From NCBI RefSeq assembly GCF_014805625.2, contig NW_023998454.1:3783113-3847112 (forward strand): DNA of 64,000 nucleotides, in the 5' to 3' direction. The stretch is from Glossina fuscipes. Lineage: Eukaryota; Arthropoda; Insecta; Diptera; Glossinidae. This document shows positions 54,702 through 64,000 of the stretch, piece after piece. Below the pieces are notes generated by a model. It searched no databases and was not told the origin of the DNA. It saw only the letters and a program-made list of their open reading frames with translations. Both the position numbers and the translations under genes were made by a program. Within the stretch, counting starts at the first letter, position 1. The number at the start of each line of letters is the position of its first letter.

Positions 54702-54800
54702 CTACGGTTTTTGCCAATTTATACGCAACAATTTAGTTGCACCACGGTTTTTATCAATTTGTACACAACAATTTGGTTGCACCACGGTTTTTATCAATTT
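54702..54800. repeat. 40-base tandem repeat, about 2.5 copies
   Basis: 'cggttttt' starts recur at 54705, 54745 and 54785. Units share 'caacaattt.gttgcac'. It passes into an ATTT microsatellite at 54795-54815. Confidence 0.92.
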
Positions 54801-54815
54801 ATTTATTTATTTATT

Positions 54816-57522
54816 CTCACTATGTAAACAATTCGTTTGGTTGCGCAATACCATAATAATAATCAGCTGTAATTTGAAGAACATTTTAGGATTAAAATTA
54901 TAAAATTGCATTGTGGTTGAAAGATGGGAAAATTGAAACGATATTAATAGAAAAAAAAACTAGTAAAAATTCTTCAAAAACTCGGGAAGAAAAATGTTTC
55001 GAAGTGGAGTTGGTTTGGTGGCGCTTGGAATAAACCAAAAAACTGTTTATCGTTGGAACATCTAAAATATTTATATAGTATAGCGGAAATTTCAATAAAC
55101 AGCGCTTTTCCTTTTTCCAGCTTTTTGGCTATAGGCTATGGGTGGCTTTCGTCAATCAATAATAAAATCATACAAACGTAAATAAAAACAAAATTACATA
55201 TACAAAATTACACATAAGAGTGTTAACTTTTAACAAAAAAAAAAGAAGCAAATTAAACGGCACAAATACTTGCACGTATTATACAGCATGGAATTACCTG
55301 AAATTCCAGTAAGTTGTGAGTGTAGCCAATTTTGATTATTAATAAACTATGTTTCTGAGTTTTTTGTAAGTTAGCGTCGCAAGAAAAACTGGCTGCGAAC
55401 AAGGCGTACAAGAAGCCCGAGAATGCCCACGCGAGCAAATGGCACTGACGAAGCGAAAATTTTCCAAGCGACAAATTAAAAGGAGGTCATCGATAGCGAC
55501 GAAGATTTGACGCAATAACTAGAACTTTTGCGAAGGAGGCGTTGTTTGTGGGTCACAGCACTAACACAATTTAGTGTAACAATTTAGTGTAAAATTTTTC
55601 GTTTGTTTTGTAATTGCTTTTTGTATATGTTTGGAAGCCGAGGATGACATTCCAAAGCCAAGACAAGCCAAAGTAACTGCATATATGATGAAAGCACAAA
55701 AAAGAAAGGCTTGGGGCTCTGACATCTTGAGTTTGCTTAGGGGTAAGTTGAGAGCGATCAGCGATACAACGATAAAAAAATCCCAAATCAAAAGCAAACA
55801 GTGAGATTGTAAACAGAACTTAAAGATGATTAAGTCCTTCCATGGCAGCCAGTTACTGCCAGCCAAAGGAAAGAACGATGTAATTCGACCGTGCGAATTC
55901 GAAAGTAAAGATTCAGACTATCTCAATTATCGTTTTTGTTTTCACTCTTTATTTCCCTTGTGCACCTGAATTTTTATTTATTTTTTTTTATTTTGTATAT
56001 TTAGACATTAACATATGATTTTCTTTTTATTTGAAATTTACACCTACTTTTTGTGTTAACTGCAACGCTGAACTACCAATACTAACTCGAAGCATGAGCT
56101 ATTTTACTTATGCCTGATTCGACAATTTTGAAATAACGTTTCTCGCGCCTCTTGTGCAAAATCAGATGAAACTCGAAAATTAAAAAAGTAGCAATTCATA
56201 ATCAGCGCCATTATTTATGTCAAAAGTATTATTTATGTAAGTTTTTTGTAGCATGTTATAAAGTCGGTAGAAATAACAAAGTAATAATAATATAAAAAAT
56301 AAATAAATGAATAAGAAACACCGGACATGATTAATAATAAGTGAGATAATATTATTTTAATTCAACATCAAAACCTTATTAAACATTATTACACACTATT
56401 AAACATTACTAAACAGTCTTAAACACTTCAAAACAATAGCGGAATTCAACATCAAAACCTTATAGTTGACAGCTATAAACCCAAAGTCGAAAATTCTTGT
56501 CAATATAAGCAGTTAAGTGGTTGCTAATTAACAGAGCTGCCACTTGATAGCAAAACCAGCAAAAGTGCCTGAGTTTTACTAACATTAATTTAGAAAAATT
56601 TCTTGGTGTCTCTATACAATTAGCACAGCAGAGCCATCTATTAGAATATCTATTAATAAATGTATAAGCATTTCTCGGCATACAAAACTCGCTCGACATG
56701 TTATTCGTAAAGTATTCTTATAATAAAAAGTCGGCTTGTACATTAAGATTTACGTTATTTTTGAAGAGAAATCGTAATTGTAGCAAAACCTTCCCCTTTG
56801 GATAGTAACGGAAGCCAAAATGTTTATTTCGTGCAATTTATTGTAGAATCGTATTAAATATATATACATAAATAAATTTTGCCAACATCAATTTTGTAGA
56901 ACGCTTTTAATATTTTAAGTTAATTTTCATATTAGGATGCAACTCTGTCGAAATTTCAATTAAATCAAACCTAATTAATAAAATATAAGATATAGAATAA
57001 AAATAATTAATTAAGCTACTAAAAGATAATAGCATAAAAAGGTTACATTTTGAGTGGCATGCGTTTTATTTAACTCTATTCTATTGCAGGGTAGTTTGCG
57101 TTTATATGAACAATGCCAAAAAACACTATTTTTGTAAAGTGTGCTACCGCTTCCGTTTGTGTTTCAAATTCAAATTTTTGTTTACATTTGGACTGCTTGT
57201 GCTTTCGTTTACATTGCGAAACCGGTAAGAGAGAGCGAGAGACCGATTAGATTCCCGACTTCCTTATCGACCTTTGACAGCACTTAGCAATAGCCTTTTA
57301 CAACTGTTTATCTCCCAAAGACCAACGGTCAAGATGGGGGAGAAACTTTGGTTTATTTTCAGATTAATATAACATATTACTCTTCAAAAAGCTCCAATCC
57401 ACTTTGTTCCAAATGTTCGAAAGTGAATGATACGGAATGACTTGTCGCCGCTTTATTAATAGAATATTACGGATGTAGAGAGGCAAACTCGATAAGGCCT
57501 TAAATGTCATTCTGTCACCTCA
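54816..57522. other. no gene recognised
   Basis: A 20-base direct repeat, 'attcaacatcaaaaccttat', occurs near 56360 and 56444. Frames near 55.3-55.9 kb do not resolve into a named protein. Confidence 0.4.
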
Positions 57523-58240
57523 TTGCTTCATTGCATTTTGGCCTTTGACGCGGTGTTAGTCAAGTATTCAGACAATGTAGACGAATACGATCAAGCTTAT
57601 GAGGGCTCACAACCTCTAAAGCTGTACTTCATTTGTCCTCCTATTCATGAAAAGTTAGAGAACTACAGCTGGTTTCAACAATTTCAAACTAATGGCCATC
57701 CAAGAAAGTTCCGAACTAGTGTTTACCGGAAAAGTCAAAATTTTGAATCTGAAAACTTTGGCGACAGAGCGCGATTGAGAATGACTATATCAAGGTTATC
57801 CTGCAAGCCTGAAAGAAGAACATTTCAAAGCAAATCTGAAAGGCGAACGCGAAGTTACGGCGGCTTGGAACGAAATTTGGAAGTATTTGCAAAAGACAAC
57901 ATCGAGGACCCTGCAACATCAACTCCGCTTAGAGATATATGTTAATAGAATTAGGAATTTTATTCAAAATAATAGCAAAATTTCATTCACCTAAATAAAG
58001 CTAAATTTCATCTGTGACCATAAACTAGAAACATGCGCTTAGTTTCTTTCAACATTTGGGCGACCGGTGTATTGTTGACGAGCACAGGAAATATATGCTG
58101 ACGGTGACAGCAAAACATGGAAGCAATATAGTTAACACTTGACAGATGAAATTTGCATGAAGGACAAAAGCTTATTATATTTCAGATTATTTTAGGATAT
58201 TCCTGACTGGTTGGTCAAATGTAGAAGAAAAATGTTAGAA
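57523..58240 (+). pseudogene. unrecognised coding relic with repeated in-frame stops
   Basis: From about 57664 a single plus frame reads as well-formed protein for about 165 codons, including 'LYQGYPASLKEEHFKANLKG', 'AAWNEIWKYLQKTTSRTLQH', 'IYVNRIRNFIQNNSKISFT' and 'RAQEIYADGDSKTWKQY', broken by TGA, TGA, TAA, TAG, TGA and TAA in the same frame with no clear frameshift. Another frame (57523-57945) is open throughout but grows basic and less protein-like. A further piece, 'DIPDWLVKCRRKML', follows near 58200. It looks like a dead copy of a conserved gene that I cannot name. Confidence 0.5.
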
Positions 58241-59520
58241 ATATTCTCAATTTTTCACTCAATCAATATTTTTGAGTTTCTTTTTTTTCATTTTTTTCGC
58301 AATTTTTCAATTCCTACAACTGCTTTGTACATTAAATTAATTTTATAACGGAGAAAGACACATTAAGCATATAAGCACGGTTTTCCACCCTTGAGTATCG
58401 TGGTAGGCGCCATAAATAAATGGTTAAATTCCCTGTTGAAAGCACAGAGTCGCTTTTAATAAATAAGAGGTTAAATGCCCAACTTAACAAAAATGTTAAC
58501 GCCAGGCAGCTAATGTTAAAGGGCCAACTTAATCGACAAAAGGGATTCGATTCTGTTAAATAACTATCCCAAGGGATTCGATTCTGTTAAAGAAGAGAGA
58601 CGATTGCGTTTAATAAATACGAAATTCTGTATTGTTATCTCGGTTCCGCGTTTGTTCCATTCCAATGTTTTATGTATTGTTTTTTCTTTCTTTGTTGTGT
58701 TGAATGCATTCAATTACAACTGGCAATAATGTAATTTTTCAGTTATTCAAAACCAAATTAAGCTTCATATTCTCTTTATTTTTGTTTGATTATTTTTAAT
58801 AGATATTGCCTTTTTCTTCGTCTGATTTTTCTAAAAGCGCCATTAAAATTATTTCGAGCGAAAATGTTTTCGAGTGAATTTGGTTTTATTTTCCTTTAAT
58901 TTTGTGCTCTACATATACTACAGATGGAAAAAGAAAAATGAAAAGTAAAACTTAACTTTATGTGTGTAGGTTGAATTATATAGATGGATTTAAAGCAACA
59001 TTTAGACCACAAAAAATTGGTTAATACGAGGTCATACTGGTGAAAGTTCGAGAAATCTAAATAGAACTGCATTTATATGCATTTAAACTAAGAATATCGG
59101 AAATATGTGAGATTTGAAAAACAATTAATTTTTGAAACGTAATAAGCATTGCCAAGGCCAAGGATGGAAATTGACGAAAGTTCAACAATAAGCTCATCGA
59201 TTTGTTTAGAATTGAGAATAATTTAAAGAGTCGGCCCCAACCACCCAATTGCACAAAATTAATCAAAAATGCAATCCAAAATCCAAAATGCAATGTAACT
59301 GCTTAAAAATTTTATTATATATATAAATATATGAACTACATGCTGAAATTAAAAAAAAGAGGTCTCTTCAAGAGCCTTTTTTTAAATAAACAAGTAATAT
59401 TACAAGAAATGTTATTATTTCTATGAAAGGTGAACCTGAAAAGATACATTTTTCATTTCTTCTTGTAATCTATGTAAATACACCATTTAGAAGCTTAAAA
59501 TGCTGAGCTCGTTTGTGCTG
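58241..59520. other. no gene recognised
   Basis: Contains a 22-base near-perfect duplication ('agggattcgattctgttaaa') at about 58540 and 58571, period 32. Confidence 0.45.
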
Positions 59521-59539
59521 AATGAAATTTGTAAACACA

Positions 59540-60774
59540 CTTCGAAACAGCAGGATACTATTGCGGAGGTACCCGTTGACAACCTAAAGGACCTCGAAAG
59601 CCGCCATCATCTTCCAAATAAGAATCTGCAATGGGTAAACACAATATGTGCAATATACATTCATCCCGAGTGCGAGTGCCAACGTGCTCACAGACTTTAT
59701 TCCAGTCATTCTTACGCAATTGAATCTAATCTTTCTCACAGTGGCAGAGTTTCCTGACCGGTCAATCCACGTGACATGCTTGCTGCAGTACGATTTTTGA
59801 TTGCAGCAAGTTTTTTTTTTATGTATTGTTCCAACTTTAAGCCAAACTGGTTTGAAGTATTTGTTCCATTTTCCACAGATTCTACTTTTAGAGTGACCGG
59901 AGCTTTACCCAGCAACTCTTCTCTGCATTCTTTTATAATTGTAATTATAGGCTTTTTGTAGATATCGATTGCAAACCGTGTGAAGTATCCGGTACAATGT
60001 AAAAATGTGAGATGGGCAGCGGGCCCATTGGAGTAGGCCGAAACTCAACGTAAATTTGATAATTAATTAATCCCCACTGCTAGAGGAAATCATGAACTAA
60101 CGTATACATCACCAGCGAGGTTTCGACGACAGACGGCACTAGTAAAATATTCAGTAGAATTGACTCGGTAGGTGTCAATCATGAAATTGTGATAGACCAT
60201 GTAAATCTCCGGTGTTTTGCGTTTATTTTCCGAATTAAAAAATTCGGGAATAGCCCGTTTCTCAATCATGTGTATCGGAATTATAATCAAGCCAGGTCCA
60301 GCATGATGGGAGAATTATATGATGCGTCTGCTCAGTAACATTGCCTTTCACATCTTCTTTAGCAGACGAGGAGAATTCTTGTGTATTGCTGTTATCGCTA
60401 GTCTTTTTAGTTTAAGTCTCCTGTCATTTCATCATCCAAATCGGTGATTGTACCGCCTTCAATGATTACAAAGGTCTGTACTTTGATATAATGGAATAAT
60501 GTAATGTACTACATGTCTTACCTTTTATTGGCATCCTGTCGTTATCACGTCGAGATTTATTACTAAAGCCAGGATTAGCAGCAGGTTGTAAGGATGAAGT
60601 TTTAATAACTTCCTGCGAATTGGTTTCTGAAGACGGATCGTCAAATATCGCGTGTAAAATCTTCTTCATCATCGTCCTCCTTTGATCATTGCGGAAACGA
60701 AACATATAAGTCTTAGCAACTTCTTTAGTATTCAGTATTGGCGAGATGCATTGCCGGGGTTCCTCTAAAAACAA
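59540..60774 (-). pseudogene. mor: moira (SWI/SNF BAF155 homologue) pseudogene
   Basis: On the minus strand, successive blocks follow the order of Moira/SMARCC proteins: 'IIEGGTITDLDDEMTG' (about 60465-60417), '[19 protein letters not shown]' (about 60345-60290), the SWIRM core '[20 protein letters not shown]' with '[15 protein letters not shown]' and 'CRRNLAGDV' (60280-60100), then 'QWGLINYQI' and 'FRPTPMGPLP' (60085-60030), and the SANT domain, including '[20 protein letters not shown]' and '[15 protein letters not shown]' (about 59700-59585). At least four frame changes and several stops separate them. Moira is a core scaffold of the Brahma chromatin-remodelling complex; this copy cannot encode it. 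The 5' part (60774-60540) is less certain. A 46-base GT...AG interval at 60476-60521 may be an intron relic, though its phase is off by one. Confidence 0.92.
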
Positions 60775-61459
60775 GAGCTGTAGAATATGTTCACCAAAGT
60801 AAGTTATTGGTAAAGTTATTAGTTATTAGAAACTTTTGATTGCCTCACTCCACTTATGGTGCAACCGTATATTAAGTCTGTAATTTTTGGGGTATTTTGA
60901 TGAAATTTGGTACGCCGACGGGTTTTGGCTGAACAACGAAAGCTATTGAAAACGTTTGGATCGCATCAATTTTCGATCACTTTCCGCGTTGCACTTTATT
61001 TTAAAAAGTTTTAATACGAGTAACTATATGAAGCGATATAGTTGGTGGTGGTGGACTGTATCCTATCATAACGTTTTTACTCGTTTTGGTTAGGATGGTC
61101 ATCAAAACGTTTCCGTGTTTTTGTTTTTAGAGGAACCCGGAGGTGGAACTTGATTTGTGGAAAGAACCCGGATGTGGAACTTATTTTGTGGAAAGAAGAA
61201 GACGCAAGAATTTTATAAACAGTCAAAAGTCGATCATTTTCTTAATTCTTATTAAACGATTCTTTGTCTTTTAGTTTCACAACAATCGTTTCCTTTCGTT
61301 TAAAATGTTGATCGTTTAATTTTTTAATAACTCGACAAGTCTTGAAAGGGAAAACAAAATCAATTAGTGCTACGAAACGAAATTAAATTATTAATGTAAT
61401 TATTTATTTGCATTTTTCACACGGATCAATTAAATCTTTAAAGGTATTTACTTGCTTTT
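60775..61459. other. no gene; small duplications
   Basis: A 31-base direct duplication ('gaacccgga.gtggaactt') starts at 61133 and 61164. The block 'gtttttagaggaaccc' at about 61122 is the reverse complement of the edge of the moira pseudogene at 60757-60772. Confidence 0.5.
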
Positions 61460-61900
61460 TTCTTTCTTTAGCTCCCTTTTTTACCCATCACAAATGGGAG
61501 CTTCAGAGACCTTATAAAGCGTAGACATTTTTGAACTGCGCGAAATTTGAATTGATAAAGCCATTTCTGTCCCTCTACGGGATGTGTGTTGACACTCCCC
61601 TGATCGCAAAAATGAAGAATTCGACTTCACATTTTGTGGAAGCATTGAAAGTTTTTGCTTGCAGATTAGTTTTGAAAACGGTTCAAATTGATCAGAGCAC
61701 AAGCCCACAGTAAAGCGTAAACTGAACACAACTCCGTTTTTCTGAAGAACAATTTGCAGTTTTTTGCTCACTACTCACAAATTGTAGAAGATAGGAGGCC
61801 GACATATATTTTACGAAAAATTCTGCAATTTATAGAAATAAGTGGAATAAATCGGCCATGCCCACACTAAGTCGAAAGCGAATAAATTCTCTTTTTTTCA
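61460..61900 (-). repeat. dispersed repeat, family A copy (reversed)
   Basis: Read on the minus strand, it carries 'gtgagtagtgagcaaaaaac', then 'aagcattgaaag'-complement blocks and the GATCA block in the family A order. Confidence 0.55.
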
Positions 61901-61979
61901 CTTTTTTGATGTGTTTTGCTTATTAAACGTAAGGTAAACAAGACAGAAATTTTAAAATTATTTTGGACATTCCTCAAAT

Positions 61980-62260
61980 GAAGATATATTATATGCCTAA
62001 AAATGCGTTTATTCTGAAGTAAACGACCTGGTGGGTTAATTTTTTCTTAATATTACCAGCGATGTGGGTATCAAACAAAAGAACTTGGAGAGTAGAAGGC
62101 AACCAAGTAAATGTGTTAATTCTAAATTAATTATAGTGGCCATCATGACGAAGTCGATCAATTTTTTCGTTGCAATACCGTTGGAATGTACATCACATAA
62201 AGGGACTTGGAGAGTTGGACGTCACGATATAGTAGCTTAAGTTTTCTTTCCAATATCTTT
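61980..62260 (+). repeat. tandem ~122-base repeats, family C
   Basis: 'acttggagagt' occurs at 62083 and 62205, with 'ttctaaattaattatagtgg' and a 'gggtatcaaa' block between. Same unit as 27.13-27.48 kb. Confidence 0.75.
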
Positions 62261-62668
62261 CGGTGAAGTGAAATGTGAAACGTAAATTTTATCCCATTCA
62301 CTTTTTCATGGCAATAAGCAAAGGCATTTCCTCACTTATTTGCTTCAATTCGGAAGCCTCTGGCAAAATAAATCACTACCATTCCATTCAGCCATTGGTT
62401 GCCTTTTCGGTTAATGAAACGTCCTTCGTTTTGTACGGGCTTACGATAAAGTGGCTTCAGTCTACGCATACAGTTACTTCAATATGTCAATCATCGCTTT
62501 TTGTGCAATATTGCGTCATACGAACATGAAAAGCAAAGCAGGGAGCTACTCGCATCAATTTTTCCTAAAATATATTCAAAAACCTGTTTTGATGGACGAA
62601 ACTTTTGCAAAAATGCAGATGTATATCTTAATTTCCGTTGTATATAATCATTTACTTACACATTTCCA
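62261..62668. other. no gene recognised
   Basis: Ends in an acceptor-like 'cacatttccag' right before the Mms19-like segment, so it may be decayed intron. Confidence 0.35.
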
Positions 62669-63690
62669 GGTAACGTAAGAGGATTTTTAGCGACCCGCAG
62701 AGCCACTCTACGTCATGTCGGGAATACTTTGAGTGCAAATGATAATGAGGATAATTGCAATCAAGATGTGATGCGCGCGGCTATAATCATATTAACGGAA
62801 TCGGCTCTATTAATTAATGTAGAAAACCGTGCCTTAATCTATAAAGTGTTAACAAAAATACTAAAGTTAGACTTTTTGAATTTGACTAACGAGCTACGCG
62901 TACTTATTGAATGTCTCGGAACTCTTCAACCCAATGAATTGCAAACAAAATGCATTGATTTATGTGTAATTTCCACATATTAAACTTGTGTTCAAAAGAA
63001 AATGTTTGAATATATTTTACCGTTGGTTAAACAATTGCCATTCACTGAACTCGTCGTGAACTTATTGCTTCAACAGATTTTTGCTACTTACTTAGCAAGT
63101 GAAAAAGATAAACAAAAGATAAAAGCTTTCCAAGCTTTGAATAAATTATTGCAATATCAACAAAAAAAATTTCGTTAAGGAGCTGCAATTGAAAAGTCTT
63201 TAATTGCTAAATACGTGAAATTGGCTAAAAGCTTGGATAGTTTTTATTTTCCAAATAAGTTTCTAGCCGAGATAGATGTCGGTCTTTCTTTAGTCATTCG
63301 ATCGTTGCCCGTTGCGGAGCTGTATATGGTAGCAACACAAAATCTGGCCGAATTGAATCTTCAAGAGACATCGGACATATATGCAGTTCAAAGCTTATTG
63401 GGTTTCCTTCATAAAGACATCCGTTTAGGTGATCATTTTGAACGTTTACTAGACGATCTAACACAACTATCGATGGCCAGCGATGATCTCGAAGCGCGAG
63501 ACGTTGCTCATCATTTGCTTTGCACTTTTATTAATAAAATTGATTACAACAATCATAGAATCTTGGAAAATGAAGTTAAACAACTCATAGAACTGATTAA
63601 AGAGGAAAAGGAGCCGGCAATCGATATTCTGGGATTAACAATGCGCGGTTGAGACAAGGCTGGCGAAATACTCGAAGAGGTTTAGCTTTT
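62669..63690 (+). pseudogene. Mms19: Mms19-like pseudogene
   Basis: A single plus frame of about 335 codons reads as alpha-helical HEAT-repeat protein, with 'AAIIILTESALLINVENRAL', 'MFEYILPLVKQLPFTELVVN', 'VIRSLPVAELYMVATQNLAE' and 'KEEKEPAIDILGLTMRG' followed after a stop by 'DKAGEIL', which fits the Mms19 C-terminal part. Mms19 is the cytosolic iron-sulphur cluster targeting factor that also acts in DNA repair and transcription. Stops in frame: TAA 62981, TAA near 63177, TGA 63650 and TAG near 63683, with no frameshift. An acceptor-like AG just before 62669 suggests it arose from genomic DNA, not mRNA. The identification rests on recall and is moderate. Confidence 0.55.
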
Positions 63691-63840
63691 TATATTAAAA
63701 GTGTCCGGCTTTCAACTGAAATTTGATATTTTATCTAACTTTAGTTGGTCAAATTATTGGAGCATCCAACCTTATCTAGGCATCTCCGTCTAGATGATTG
63801 TCCATTCCTCTGTCTTTCTGCCGCCCGTCTGGCTGTCTTT
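63691..63840. other. short spacer with GTCCGTC-like block
   Basis: 'tgccgcccgtctggctgtct' resembles the GTCCGTC core of the dispersed repeats. Confidence 0.35.
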
Positions 63841-63864
63841 ACAAACGTGTAGGCTAAAAAATAC

Positions 63865-64000
63865 TTCGATGGCCAAAACAAAGATAGCGTCATCAAGTTC
63901 TTTACCTTCAGCAATTCATATTAAAGAAGGTGGAACGGTATACGACTGTGTATGGTATCCATTTATGAATAAACAATCTACTATACCTCCTTTTGAATTG
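63865..64000 (+). pseudogene. WDR79/TCAB1-like fragment, cut by window edge
   Basis: The plus frame starting ATG 63870 reads a Ser-rich lead and then 'IHIKEGGTVYDCVWYPFMNK'. 'EGG.VYDY.WYP.M' is the entry to the first WD40 blade of WDR79/TCAB1, the Cajal-body and scaRNA/telomerase-RNA chaperone. The following residues do not continue the expected Cys-Cys-Trp motif, so either it is decayed or an intron starts. Because the edge truncates it, I cannot tell gene from pseudogene; the neighbours favour pseudogene. Confidence 0.5.

Noticed and set aside
55253..55866. Fragments such as 'LELLRRRRCLWV' suggesting a Harbinger-type transposase start
   Set aside because: Too short, with many stops and no catalytic motif; chance cannot be excluded.
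59500..59757. 85-codon plus-strand open frame
   Set aside because: It is the antisense of the SANT-domain part of the moira pseudogene.

Overview
The window looks like nuclear DNA of a higher (brachyceran) fly. It is AT-rich, its genes have short GT...AG introns, microsatellites are frequent, and it carries fly-typical families: a ZAD zinc-finger factor and a dpr-type immunoglobulin protein. A calyptrate or tsetse-like fly would fit, but species cannot be fixed from sequence alone.

Three genes read as intact. At 2.36-4.23 kb (minus) is a five-exon ZAD plus five C2H2-finger protein. Head-to-head with it, about 230 bases away, is the mitochondrial ribosomal protein gene mRpL45 at 4.46-5.58 kb (plus). 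At 9.92-12.78 kb (minus) is a five-exon dpr-family two-Ig cell-surface gene, closest to dpr4. A fourth, tentative gene lies on the plus strand in pieces at 14.15, 22.19 and 22.36 kb; it would encode a type II membrane protein with a furin-type RRKR site, but its last piece has an in-frame stop.

Much of the rest is transposon debris. There is a nearly complete 2.5-kb non-LTR element (5.95-8.52 kb) and a decayed relative (48.0-48.9 kb). A mauritiana-type mariner at 19.12-20.21 kb has lost its third catalytic Asp, and two further mariner remnants lie at 24.8 and 47.3 kb. A minus-strand LTR element (40.17-42.3 kb) lacks most of gag and pol. Several dispersed repeat families recur, including a pair of about 500 bases in inverted orientation at 28.5 and 38.2 kb. 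Most of 28.9-38.2, 42.3-47.2 and 49-57.5 kb holds only microsatellites and unrecognised AT-rich DNA.

The most unusual part is 57.5-64.0 kb, a cluster of broken host-gene copies: an unrecognised coding relic with repeated in-frame stops, a moira (mor, SWIRM + SANT) pseudogene, an Mms19-like pseudogene with three in-frame stops but no frameshift, and at the right edge a WDR79/TCAB1-like segment. This looks like decayed duplicated DNA rather than a working system. No convincing new molecular system was found; the best leads are this relic cluster, the split type II membrane gene, and the dispersed repeats.
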